Positions 1-5,982 of a DNA stretch of 11,501 nt are shown here, piece after piece. The notes below the pieces were generated by a model, which was not told the origin of the DNA, searched no databases, and worked only from the letters and a program-made list of their open reading frames with translations. Position numbers and translations under genes: made by a program. The stretch covers positions 1-11,501 of the forward strand of contig DAOWNP010000042.1 in assembly GCA_030642545.1 (NCBI GenBank), given 5' to 3'. The DNA is from Desulfobacteraceae bacterium. GTDB taxonomy: Bacteria > Desulfobacterota > Desulfobacteria > Desulfobacterales > DAOWNP01. Each line of letters begins with the position of its first letter. Position 1 is the stretch's first letter.

Positions 1-187
1 AGGAACGTGGATGAAATAACTTCCACAAATAGGCGCATAGATTTAGAGTTAGATTTGTTCGATCTGAAAACTCAAAAGCAGAAGGAATAGCTGGCTCTTT
101 TGATGTTTTTGTGATTTTAGATCGAGCAAAGATGACTTCGAATCTATTATGTATAATTGGCGGAAATTCTTTTGTCCACATTCCTAA
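1..187. mobile_element. MITE-like non-autonomous repeat element with imperfect terminal inverted repeats
   Basis: Bases 1-26 (beginning AGGAACGTGGA) and the reverse complement of bases 160-185 (beginning AGGAATGTGGAC) match at 20 of 26 positions, so the segment has two inverted ends about 185 bp apart. It encodes no transposase. Two further copies of the right end occur at 3064-3089 and 7971-7996, which supports a repeat family. The true left boundary may lie a few bases before the window, so a target-site duplication cannot be tested. A start-less open frame (33-194) runs through the interior and out over the right end. The element finishes about 20 bp before the next start codon. An alternative is a structured non-coding or regulatory repeat rather than a transposon derivative. 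Confidence 0.6.
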
Positions 188-198
188 AGGTTAAAAGC

Positions 199-203
199 AG
201 GGT
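199..203 (+). promoter_or_regulatory. Shine-Dalgarno site of the polysaccharide export gene
   Basis: AGGGT lies 6 bp before the ATG at 210 and decides this start. It sits just outside the right end of the repeat element. Confidence 0.6.
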
Positions 204-209
204 AAAAAA

Positions 210-800
210 ATGAATAAAACAGTAAATATCTTTGTTATCGTTTTTGTGGTACTTTTTTTTTTAAATTTTAATAATGGTTTATGTGAAAGTAAATATTCAT
301 CTCCTCCCAAAAAATCTGCGTATAAGATTGGTGCTGGTGATATTCTTGAAATAGTTACATGGAAAGAAGTAGATTTTTCAAGGGATGAGATTATAGTCAG
401 AACAGACGGCCAGATAACATTTCCATTGATTAATGATGTTTATGTTTCAGGTCGTACGCCAATGCAGGTAACAAAAGAGATTGAAAGTAAATTAAAAAAA
501 TATATAGAAAATCCAATTGTTACAGTAACTATTAGAAACCCGGCAAGTAAAAAATTTTATATAATAGGTGAAGTTGTAAATACAGGCGAATACGATCTTA
601 CTAAAAATTTAACTGTTATTCAGGCATTTGCCATAGCAGGAGGTTTTACTCAGTGGGCATCTAAAAAAGAGATACTTTTATATAGAAATGTGAAAGGTAA
701 AGATAAAATAATAAGAATTAATTATAAAAATATTATTAAGGGAAAAGATTTCAGGAATAATTTACATTTAAAGGCAGATGATACAATTATAGTCCCATAA
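210..800 (+). CDS. Polysaccharide biosynthesis/export protein (Wza/EpsD-like, Poly_export + SLBB)
   Basis: This is the outer-membrane polysaccharide export component (OPX family) that forms or gates the channel for exopolysaccharide leaving the periplasm. Residues 1-25 are a hydrophobic signal sequence. A Poly_export domain follows at about 37-110, opening with YKIGAGDILEI and containing the family pattern TDGQITFPLI at 65-74. One SLBB-like domain covers about 115-165 (FYIIGEVVNTGEY, then AFAIAGGFT), and the end LKADDTIIVP is typical. At 196 residues with one SLBB it is the short form seen in XrtA/exosortase-linked loci, not full-length Wza. Cys25 follows the hydrophobic stretch, but its context (NGLC) is a poor lipobox, so lipidation is doubtful. 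The beta-barrel gene follows 104 bp later. Family assignment is firm; the polymer exported is unknown. Confidence 0.9.
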   Translation: MNKTVNIFVIVFVVLFFLNFNNGLCESKYSSPPKKSAYKIGAGDILEIVTWKEVDFSRDEIIVRTDGQITFPLINDVYVSGRTPMQVTKEIESKLKKYIENPIVTVTIRNPASKKFYIIGEVVNTGEYDLTKNLTVIQAFAIAGGFTQWASKKEILLYRNVKGKDKIIRINYKNIIKGKDFRNNLHLKADDTIIVP

Positions 801-815
801 AGTGTTTTTATTCAG

Positions 816-830
816 TAGTGTCCGGTTAGG
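816..830. repeat. Possible insertion-sequence end remnant
   Basis: The sequence TAGTGTCCGGTTAGG is GC-richer than its surroundings in the short gap between the two export genes and resembles the terminal repeat style of some insertion sequences. I see no inverted partner in the gap, so this is only a suspicion. Confidence 0.2.
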
Positions 831-904
831 AAATTGCAAGAAGCAAGATAGACAAAACAGGTAAAATAAACAAATAAACTTCCCTTTCTATATGGAAACT
901 AAAA

Positions 905-2221
905 ATGGAAACATTAAAATATTTTGTACTGGTTTTTGTACTGTTTTTATTGTTGAATTTTGATGCATTTGCATTTATAGCGGATTTTACACCATCTATA
1001 GGCTTCAGGCAAACATATACAGATAATGTAGACTTGGTATCTGATGAAGAAAAAGAACATGAAAGGATTTTTTCTATATCACCTGGTTTTGTTTTTAATG
1101 TTTCAGGTAAAAGTCTTGGAGGAGAAATTTTTTATGAACCATCCTATAATTTTTATAAGAGACATAAAGATTATGAAGGATGGGGACATAGAGCTAATGT
1201 ACAAACCTGGATTGATTTTTCAAGAAAACTTAGATTTGAATTAGGAGATTATTTCCTCAAAACAGATGATCCTTCTGGAAATTATTATAGTTTAGGTGAT
1301 GAAATATTAGATCCCACTATAAGAACAGGGAGACATACATATTATACAAACAGTGCAACTGCCTCATTAATATATCAGCTTGGTGCTTTTGACTCTGTTA
1401 TATTAACTCATGAATATGATATTTTAAAAAATGAAGATGAAACAATTGAGGATAATTCAAGCCATATGTCATCAGTTGAATTAACATTATGGTTAGTTCC
1501 TCAAAAATGGAGAATGGACACATCTTTCTCTTTTACAAAAGCTGAATTTGAAGAGACTGTTTATGGAGAAGGTTCTGATGATTATAATCACTATACAGGT
1601 TCTTTGAGTATTTACAGGAGAATTACAAACCAGTTTGATGGATTTATTGAGTATACACATGAACTAATGGATTATAAACAGGATTCAGTGGATTATAATA
1701 TATATCATCCGGCAATTGGATTTGAATATTTAACAGGTGAAAATACAACTGTTTCTCTTGCTATCGGATATTTTATTCAGGATTTTAAAGAAGCAGATGA
1801 AGAAAAAGGATTTACGTTTGATGCAGATATAGGTACGGCATGGTTATTTAGAAAGTGGTCTTTAAATTTAATGGGTTCAAGCGGATATACAGAAAATTCT
1901 CTTGGTTCTGAAAACCTGGGTTTTTCACTTTATCAGGAAGTATTTATGAATGCTACTTACAACTTCACAAGATTTTTGAGTGCTAATATTACAGACTCAT
2001 TTAGAAGGGATGATTATATAAATTCTGCAGAAGATCATATAGATGAGACATTCAGGTCTGGTATTGGAATTGTTTACAATGTGTTTCGCTGGATGTTATT
2101 TAGTGCTGAGTATTCTTTTACCTACTTTAAATCAAATATTGATTTAAGAGGGTATAAAGAAAATCGTTTTTTTGTTCAAATAAATTTTACTGCTCCTGAT
2201 GCAATCAGGCTTGTAAAATAG
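905..2221 (+). CDS. Outer-membrane beta-barrel protein of an exopolysaccharide locus
   Basis: The protein starts with a signal peptide (hydrophobic 6-19) and an AFA cleavage site at residues 21-23. The rest is a long run of alternating hydrophobic/polar strands rich in Tyr, Phe and Trp, broken by acidic turns (for example TDNVDLVSDEEKEHE near 39-53), with a last strand NRFFVQINF close to the C-terminus. This is the pattern of a large outer-membrane barrel. It resembles the beta-barrel proteins (BBP2_2 or TIGR03016-like) that accompany polysaccharide export genes in exosortase/PEP-CTERM loci, and its place directly after an OPX gene supports that. Its likely role is secretion or anchoring of the polymer at the outer membrane. 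A weak GGAA lies 7 bp before the ATG. The exact family is inferred from pattern and context. Confidence 0.75.
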   Translation: METLKYFVLVFVLFLLLNFDAFAFIADFTPSIGFRQTYTDNVDLVSDEEKEHERIFSISPGFVFNVSGKSLGGEIFYEPSYNFYKRHKDYEGWGHRANVQTWIDFSRKLRFELGDYFLKTDDPSGNYYSLGDEILDPTIRTGRHTYYTNSATASLIYQLGAFDSVILTHEYDILKNEDETIEDNSSHMSSVELTLWLVPQKWRMDTSFSFTKAEFEETVYGEGSDDYNHYTGSLSIYRRITNQFDGFIEYTHELMDYKQDSVDYNIYHPAIGFEYLTGENTTVSLAIGYFIQDFKEADEEKGFTFDADIGTAWLFRKWSLNLMGSSGYTENSLGSENLGFSLYQEVFMNATYNFTRFLSANITDSFRRDDYINSAEDHIDETFRSGIGIVYNVFRWMLFSAEYSFTYFKSNIDLRGYKENRFFVQINFTAPDAIRLVK

Positions 2222-2274
2222 TTTGATTTTTAACATGTGAAAAAATATATATATTAAAATTTCGTTCGTGTTTC

Positions 2275-2952
2275 TTAAAGATTTTTTGTAACCCAAAGAG
2301 TTGCCTGCAGCCTGTTTGGTACGGATATTTTTTTATATATATTATATATATGTGTTTTTACTGTATGCAGACTGATTATTAATTTATCGGAAATTTCTTT
2401 ATTACTTGCTCCTGTTGCAATAAGGTAGAGAATTTCCTGCTCTCTGAATGTTAAGGTATGATTTTTTTTCTGCAGGAGATTATTTGGAGATCTTGATTCA
2501 ATAACATATTTTGATAAAATATCACGGGAATACCATAGCTGTCCATCTAATATTGCTTTAATTCCTTTAATAAAAAACTTAAGAGGTTCGTTTGAATAAA
2601 ATATTCCATGTATTCCATGATCAACAGCTGATTTTTCTATATTTTGATTTGATTTTATATTAAAAAGAATAAAAAAACAATTTTTAAAAGTTGCTTTTTT
2701 ATCCAAACCTCTTTTTTCCATCCAAATACTATTAATTTGCATATCAATACAATCTAAAATATATAAATTAATTTTATTAGTATCTCTGTTTAATAAAATT
2801 TGAGAATTAAGAGTTTCTAAAATAAAACATTTAAAATCAAATTCATTTTTTATATGTGTAAAAAGAAGTTCATTTTGCAAATTGTTTGAACCAACAATAT
2901 ATATTTGTTTTTTAATAGAATTGTCATCAGAGGGTTTTTTTTTAACAATCAT
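2275..2952 (-). CDS. LuxR-family transcriptional regulator, CsgD/VpsT-like, degenerate receiver domain
   Basis: Residues about 15-135 form a receiver-like fold (IYIVGSNN, LYILD with Asp67, FFILFNI), but the acidic pair that normally follows beta-strand 1 is missing, so ordinary phosphorylation is unlikely. Residues 165-225 are a LuxR/GerE helix-turn-helix: LTFREQEIL, then GASNKEISDKLIISLHTVKT, ending NRLQATLWVTKNL. Between the domains, residues 140-143 read WYSR, close to the W[F/L/M][T/S]R motif by which VpsT binds cyclic di-GMP. The size (225 aa) fits the VpsT/CsgD group, which controls biofilm matrix genes. It converges on the export/beta-barrel pair, 53 bp from the barrel stop. The start has no obvious Shine-Dalgarno sequence. 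DNA-binding family assignment is firm; c-di-GMP sensing is inferred. Confidence 0.85.
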   Translation of the reverse strand: MIVKKKPSDDNSIKKQIYIVGSNNLQNELLFTHIKNEFDFKCFILETLNSQILLNRDTNKINLYILDCIDMQINSIWMEKRGLDKKATFKNCFFILFNIKSNQNIEKSAVDHGIHGIFYSNEPLKFFIKGIKAILDGQLWYSRDILSKYVIESRSPNNLLQKKNHTLTFREQEILYLIATGASNKEISDKLIISLHTVKTHIYNIYKKISVPNRLQATLWVTKNL

Positions 2953-2987
2953 TTATATGTTTTTTAAAATATTATTATAAATTAAGG

Positions 2988-3002
2988 GTTATTATAACAA
3001 TG
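2988..3002 (-). promoter_or_regulatory. Extended -10 promoter of the LuxR-type regulator with overlapping palindrome
   Basis: On the minus strand TGTTATAAT (2999-2991) is a consensus extended -10 (TGn-TATAAT) about 40 bp before the regulator start, giving an expected leader of about 30 nt. No good -35 is seen. The -10 lies in the 11-bp palindrome GTTATTATAAC (2988-2998). The wider 15-bp element matches the acyl-CoA dehydrogenase promoter at 14 positions. Confidence 0.5.
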
Positions 3003-3063
3003 ATAAGTGCATGCAAAACACTCATTTTCCCACAAACACAAGTAGTTGGAAAAAATTTATCAA

Positions 3064-3089
3064 GGAAATTATTTCGTCTATATTCCTAA
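3064..3089 (+). repeat. Solo copy of the repeat-element right end
   Basis: This 26-bp stretch (GGAAATTATTTCGTC followed by TATATTCCTAA) matches the right end of the element at 162-187 in 22 of 26 positions, in the same orientation. Its reverse complement also matches the left end (1-24) at 19 of 24. No inverted partner is visible within about 200 bp on either side, so it is a solo or decayed end. Confidence 0.5.
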
Positions 3090-3280
3090 GATAATACTTA
3101 CAGTTTTTATATAATGATACTTTGTAAAGGGCAATTTATTTAAAGAGTAGATTATAGAGAAAAGTAACGATATAATTTATAAAAATCATATATTCATATT
3201 ACTTATGGCATATATAATATATTAATAAAGAGTTAATGTCAAATAAAACCTTGAGATCCTATGTACTATCATTAAAGTTT

Positions 3281-3342
3281 TAAAAAAAGTATGATAATTT
3301 TCTGCTTCCTTTCCAAATGATTTTATATGAAAGCAGAAAATT
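3281..3342 (-). terminator. Probable intrinsic terminator of the acyl-CoA dehydrogenase gene
   Basis: The 12-bp arms AATTTTCTGCTT (3296-3307) and AAGCAGAAAATT (3331-3342) are perfect inverted complements around a 23-nt loop, 30 bp after the stop codon. Read on the minus strand, a run of seven T (3288-3282) follows 7 nt after the stem. The large loop and the gap before the T-run make it weaker than a classic terminator. Confidence 0.5.
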
Positions 3343-3371
3343 TTAAATATTAAAAAAAACAAATCTTTTGT

Positions 3372-5183
3372 TTAATTTGCAAATGAGTCTTCTGGTATAT
3401 CCATAACAGAGCTGTCTGTAGTAAGAATACCATCCATATTACCTATGGCACCAGGAAGTATAACATTTATAAAGTATGTTGCTGAGCTTACCTGACCCTG
3501 ATAAAAAGCAATATCTTTCTTTTTTGCAGTTTTAATTTTTGGAGCAGCAACACTGGCTCTCCATAAATGCATCCAGCCAAGAATAACATCTCCAAAAGCT
3601 TCTAAATATGGGAAAGAAAATGCAAAAGCATCAAGTATTTTTGGAGACATGGCAGTTGCACCAAGATGTTTTGTTGTTTCAATCAATTTACTTAAAGCTG
3701 CATTTAAATTTTCAGATAATTTTTCAAGTCCTTCAATCTCTTTAGCATCTGAAGCTGTTTTACCTATTAATTTAAAGATCTCTTTTAATGGTTTACCACC
3801 ACTCATTGCCAGTTTTCTTCCAAGGAGATCCATGGATTGAATACCGTTTGTACCTTCATATATTTTAGTGATTGTGCAATCTCTTAACAGTTGTTCCTGA
3901 GGATATTCTGTTATAAAACCATAACCTCCATAAACCTGTATACCGGTAGAACAGACACTAAAAGCTCTGTCAGTACAGTATCCTTTGGCAAAAGGTGTAA
4001 GGAATTCAATATATCCTTGATATAACTCTTTTTCTTCTTCATTATCAGAGGTTTTAACTATATCAAAACAATTGGCAATAAAGTACAGTAAACTTCTCAT
4101 TCCTTCTACGTGAGATTTCATCCATATTAGCATACGTCTTACATCAGGATGATTTATAATTGCCACATCAGAAGCATCAGGATTCATCATGTCCAGTAAA
4201 TTCTTGCCCTGGATTCTTTCTTTGGCGTAATTTACAGCGTTCATGTATGAAGCAGAAGCCATTGAAGCACCTTGTAATCCACATCCAAGCCTTGCTTCAT
4301 TCATCATAACAAACATTGCCTTCATGCCTTTGTTTTTTGCACCAAGAAGCTCACCTATGCAATTGTTTTTGCCTCCCAGAGTTAAAGAGCATGTTGCATT
4401 TCCATGAATACCCATTTTTTCTTCAATACCGGTACAGACAACATCGTTATCTTCACCTAAAGAGCCATCATCATTTACTCTTATTTTAGGTACTAAAAAT
4501 AAAGATATACCTTTTGTTCCTTTTGGTTCCCCTTCAATACGGGCAAGAACAGGATGAATTATATTTTCTGTAAGATCATTTTCACCACCAGAGATAAATA
4601 TTTTACTTCCAGAGATAGAGTATGTACCATCATCATTTTTTACAGCTATTGTTTCAACAGCTCCAACATCTGAACCAGCCTGAGCTTCTGTAAGAAGCAT
4701 TGTTCCAGCCCATTTTCCTGACCACATGTTTTTAAGGAAAAGTTTTTTTTGTTTGTCTGTTCCAAACTCTTCAACCAGTTTACCTGCACCATGGCAGAGA
4801 CCCGGATACATTAAAAATGCAGGATTTGCACCAACAAAATATTCCCCACAAGAGGTTGCTACAGCGTATGGTAATCCCTGTCCGCCTAATTCAGGATCAT
4901 CAGCCATTGCAATCCATTCACCTTCACAATATAATTTATAAATACGATGAAAATCTTTTGGAATTGATACCTTGCCGTTATCAAACTGACATCCTTCTTC
5001 ATCTCCTGTTTTCTGAGTAGGCAGAATCTCTTTAATTGCGAGGTTTCTGGCCTCATTTATAACGAGATCTATTGTTTTTTTATTAAAATCCTTAAACATC
5101 TCATTTTTACTCAGGTTTGATACTTCCAGCATTTCGTGTAAAACAAAGTCAATATCTCTTCGCTCTGATATGGGTTGAACCAT
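3372..5183 (-). CDS. Acyl-CoA dehydrogenase, large AcdN/AcdC-containing type
   Basis: This is a FAD-dependent flavoenzyme that introduces the alpha,beta double bond in an acyl-CoA, passing electrons to an electron-transfer flavoprotein. At 603 residues it belongs to the long subgroup (as in DmdC/FadE5-like enzymes), with an N-terminal extension (about 1-40), the three core acyl-CoA dehydrogenase domains, and a C-terminal AcdC-like helical extension (about 465-600). Visible signatures are MLLTEAQAGSDVG (162-174), the second-domain ISGSKIFISGGEND (190-203), QVYGGYGF (416-423) and the catalytic base Glu443 in IYEGTNGIQS. A strong AAGGAGT precedes the ATG. It stands alone between a terminator and a well-formed promoter, with no ETF or thiolase gene beside it. 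Enzyme class is certain; the acyl chain length handled is not readable from sequence. Confidence 0.93.
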   Translation of the reverse strand: MVQPISERRDIDFVLHEMLEVSNLSKNEMFKDFNKKTIDLVINEARNLAIKEILPTQKTGDEEGCQFDNGKVSIPKDFHRIYKLYCEGEWIAMADDPELGGQGLPYAVATSCGEYFVGANPAFLMYPGLCHGAGKLVEEFGTDKQKKLFLKNMWSGKWAGTMLLTEAQAGSDVGAVETIAVKNDDGTYSISGSKIFISGGENDLTENIIHPVLARIEGEPKGTKGISLFLVPKIRVNDDGSLGEDNDVVCTGIEEKMGIHGNATCSLTLGGKNNCIGELLGAKNKGMKAMFVMMNEARLGCGLQGASMASASYMNAVNYAKERIQGKNLLDMMNPDASDVAIINHPDVRRMLIWMKSHVEGMRSLLYFIANCFDIVKTSDNEEEKELYQGYIEFLTPFAKGYCTDRAFSVCSTGIQVYGGYGFITEYPQEQLLRDCTITKIYEGTNGIQSMDLLGRKLAMSGGKPLKEIFKLIGKTASDAKEIEGLEKLSENLNAALSKLIETTKHLGATAMSPKILDAFAFSFPYLEAFGDVILGWMHLWRASVAAPKIKTAKKKDIAFYQGQVSSATYFINVILPGAIGNMDGILTTDSSVMDIPEDSFAN

Positions 5184-5190
5184 TTTTTTT

Positions 5191-5197
5191 ACTCCTT
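5191..5197 (-). promoter_or_regulatory. Strong Shine-Dalgarno site of the acyl-CoA dehydrogenase
   Basis: AAGGAGT on the minus strand ends 7 bp before the ATG at 5183. It is the clearest ribosome site in the window; recD, tauE and the regulator have none that I can recognise. Confidence 0.75.
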
Positions 5198-5333
5198 TTT
5201 AAAAAAATACAAATTAAACATCAAAAAATGCAGACAGCATAACTTCAGCAAAATAAGACATACAAATACAAAAGCAACCTGAATTTGAGATGCAAAAATG
5301 CTGTTTTGTATACATTCCTACGAAATAACATAA

Positions 5334-5350
5334 ATTGTTATTTTAACAAT
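5334..5350. promoter_or_regulatory. 17-bp palindrome covering the -10 of the acyl-CoA dehydrogenase promoter (candidate operator)
   Basis: ATTGTTA (5334-5340) and TAACAAT (5344-5350) are perfect inverted 7-mers around TTT, and the -10 hexamer (5345-5340) lies inside. A dimeric repressor bound here would block RNA polymerase. The cognate regulator is not identifiable. Confidence 0.5.
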
Positions 5351-5367
5351 GAATAGTTTACTGTCAA
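5340..5367 (-). promoter_or_regulatory. Sigma-70 type promoter of the acyl-CoA dehydrogenase
   Basis: On the minus strand a consensus -35 TTGACA (5367-5362) is followed after 16 bp by TAAAAT (5345-5340), preceded by TG one base upstream (extended -10). The predicted start near 5333 gives a leader of about 150 nt before the ATG at 5183. Confidence 0.65.
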
Positions 5368-5556
5368 GTAATTTTATTTATTATAGAAAAAACAGTGGAT
5401 ATGAATTTTTTTTGAATTTAAGAAAATAAAAAAAAGAGATATTTTTGATTAACAATTCATATATTGATTTAGTTTTTTTTTGTTGATTTTTATAGTAAAA
5501 AGAGATTCTATAAACAATATTTTTTTACTATTTTTTCAAACATAAAACATAAACAG

Positions 5557-5916
5557 ATGATATATAATTATATTTTATTGATAGGAGCAGGAGTGTTTGT
5601 AGGTATTGGAGCGTCTTTCAGCGGGCTTGGAGGAGGTTTTTTAATGATTCCTCTGCTATTGTATCTTGGGTTTTCAGCTCAGGAGGCTGTAGGGACATCG
5701 TTTCTTGCTATATTTATTATTTCTGTTTCAGCTGTTTTTGCCCATAGTAAATTATCTCATGTAAACTATATAACTGGTCTGTTGCTCGGTGCAGGTGGCG
5801 TAATAGGTGCCCAAATAGGAGCTAAATTTATTGATAATTATTCAACAGTAAATTTTAAAAAAATTTTTGCAATTGTGCTTGTCTTGCTTGCATCTTATGT
5901 TTTTTTTAAAAAATGA
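5557..5916 (+). CDS. Half-length TauE/SafE-family membrane protein
   Basis: The 119-residue product has about four membrane segments (near 5-38, 44-63, 70-91 and 102-117) and the hallmark opening GxGASFSGLGGGFLMIPLLL (16-35) followed by AQEAVGTSFLAI (41-52), which is the TauE/SafE (DUF81) repeat. Characterised members export sulfite, sulfoacetate or similar organosulfur anions across the inner membrane. Usual members are about 250 residues with two such repeats; this has one and ends cleanly with a stop, and no second half follows in the 66 bp before recD. Single-repeat proteins would need to work as dimers. There is no Shine-Dalgarno before the ATG; the next start candidate, GTG at 5593, would cut into the first helix. 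Family is clear, substrate unknown. Confidence 0.8.
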   Translation: MIYNYILLIGAGVFVGIGASFSGLGGGFLMIPLLLYLGFSAQEAVGTSFLAIFIISVSAVFAHSKLSHVNYITGLLLGAGGVIGAQIGAKFIDNYSTVNFKKIFAIVLVLLASYVFFKK

Positions 5917-5982
5917 AGGATTTTTTTTTAAAAAAAACTGATTTATTTTCTTTGTATTTCTTAGACTTTTTCTAAAAAAACC

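Larger units (their letters stand above)
2953..3371. other. Gene-free region between the regulator and the acyl-CoA dehydrogenase
   Basis: No supported reading frame is present in these 419 bp, which are very AT-rich. They hold the regulator promoter (about 2988-3002), a solo copy of the repeat end (3064-3089) and the acyl-CoA dehydrogenase terminator (3281-3342). I see nothing I can name in 3090-3280. Confidence 0.6.
5184..5556. other. Divergent intergenic region between acyl-CoA dehydrogenase and tauE-like gene
   Basis: These 373 bp contain no supported gene. They hold the acyl-CoA dehydrogenase promoter and palindrome (5334-5367), a leader stem with arms ATACAAAA (5266-5273) and TTTTGTAT (5304-5311), a half-site copy TTAACAAT (5449-5456), and an AT-only inverted repeat TAGTAAAAA / TTTTTACTA (5493-5501 / 5522-5530) shortly before the tauE-like start. 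No convincing plus-strand promoter was found. Confidence 0.5.

Noticed and set aside
1044..1244. 66-codon second frame inside the beta-barrel gene
   Set aside because: It overlaps the continuous barrel coding frame and has no ribosome site or family resemblance.
2325..2352. AT-only palindromic run resembling a repeat or origin-type sequence
   Set aside because: It is coding sequence of the regulator's helix-turn-helix (HIYNIYKK), so the alternating AT run follows from the codons used.
5334..5350. Rex redox-repressor operator
   Set aside because: The half-sites resemble the TTGTTAA / TTAACAA form of Rex sites, but the spacing between TTGTTA and TAACAA is 3 bp rather than 6, so the dimer geometry does not fit.
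5593..5916. Alternative GTG start for the tauE-like gene, preceded by AGGAG
   Set aside because: The AGGAG arises from glycine/alanine codons of the first membrane helix, and starting there would remove the conserved beginning of that helix.
5900..5940. A-run/T-run inverted sequence after the tauE-like gene as a terminator
   Set aside because: The stems would be only A-T homopolymers with no GC pair, and part of it is coding; low-complexity sequence explains it.
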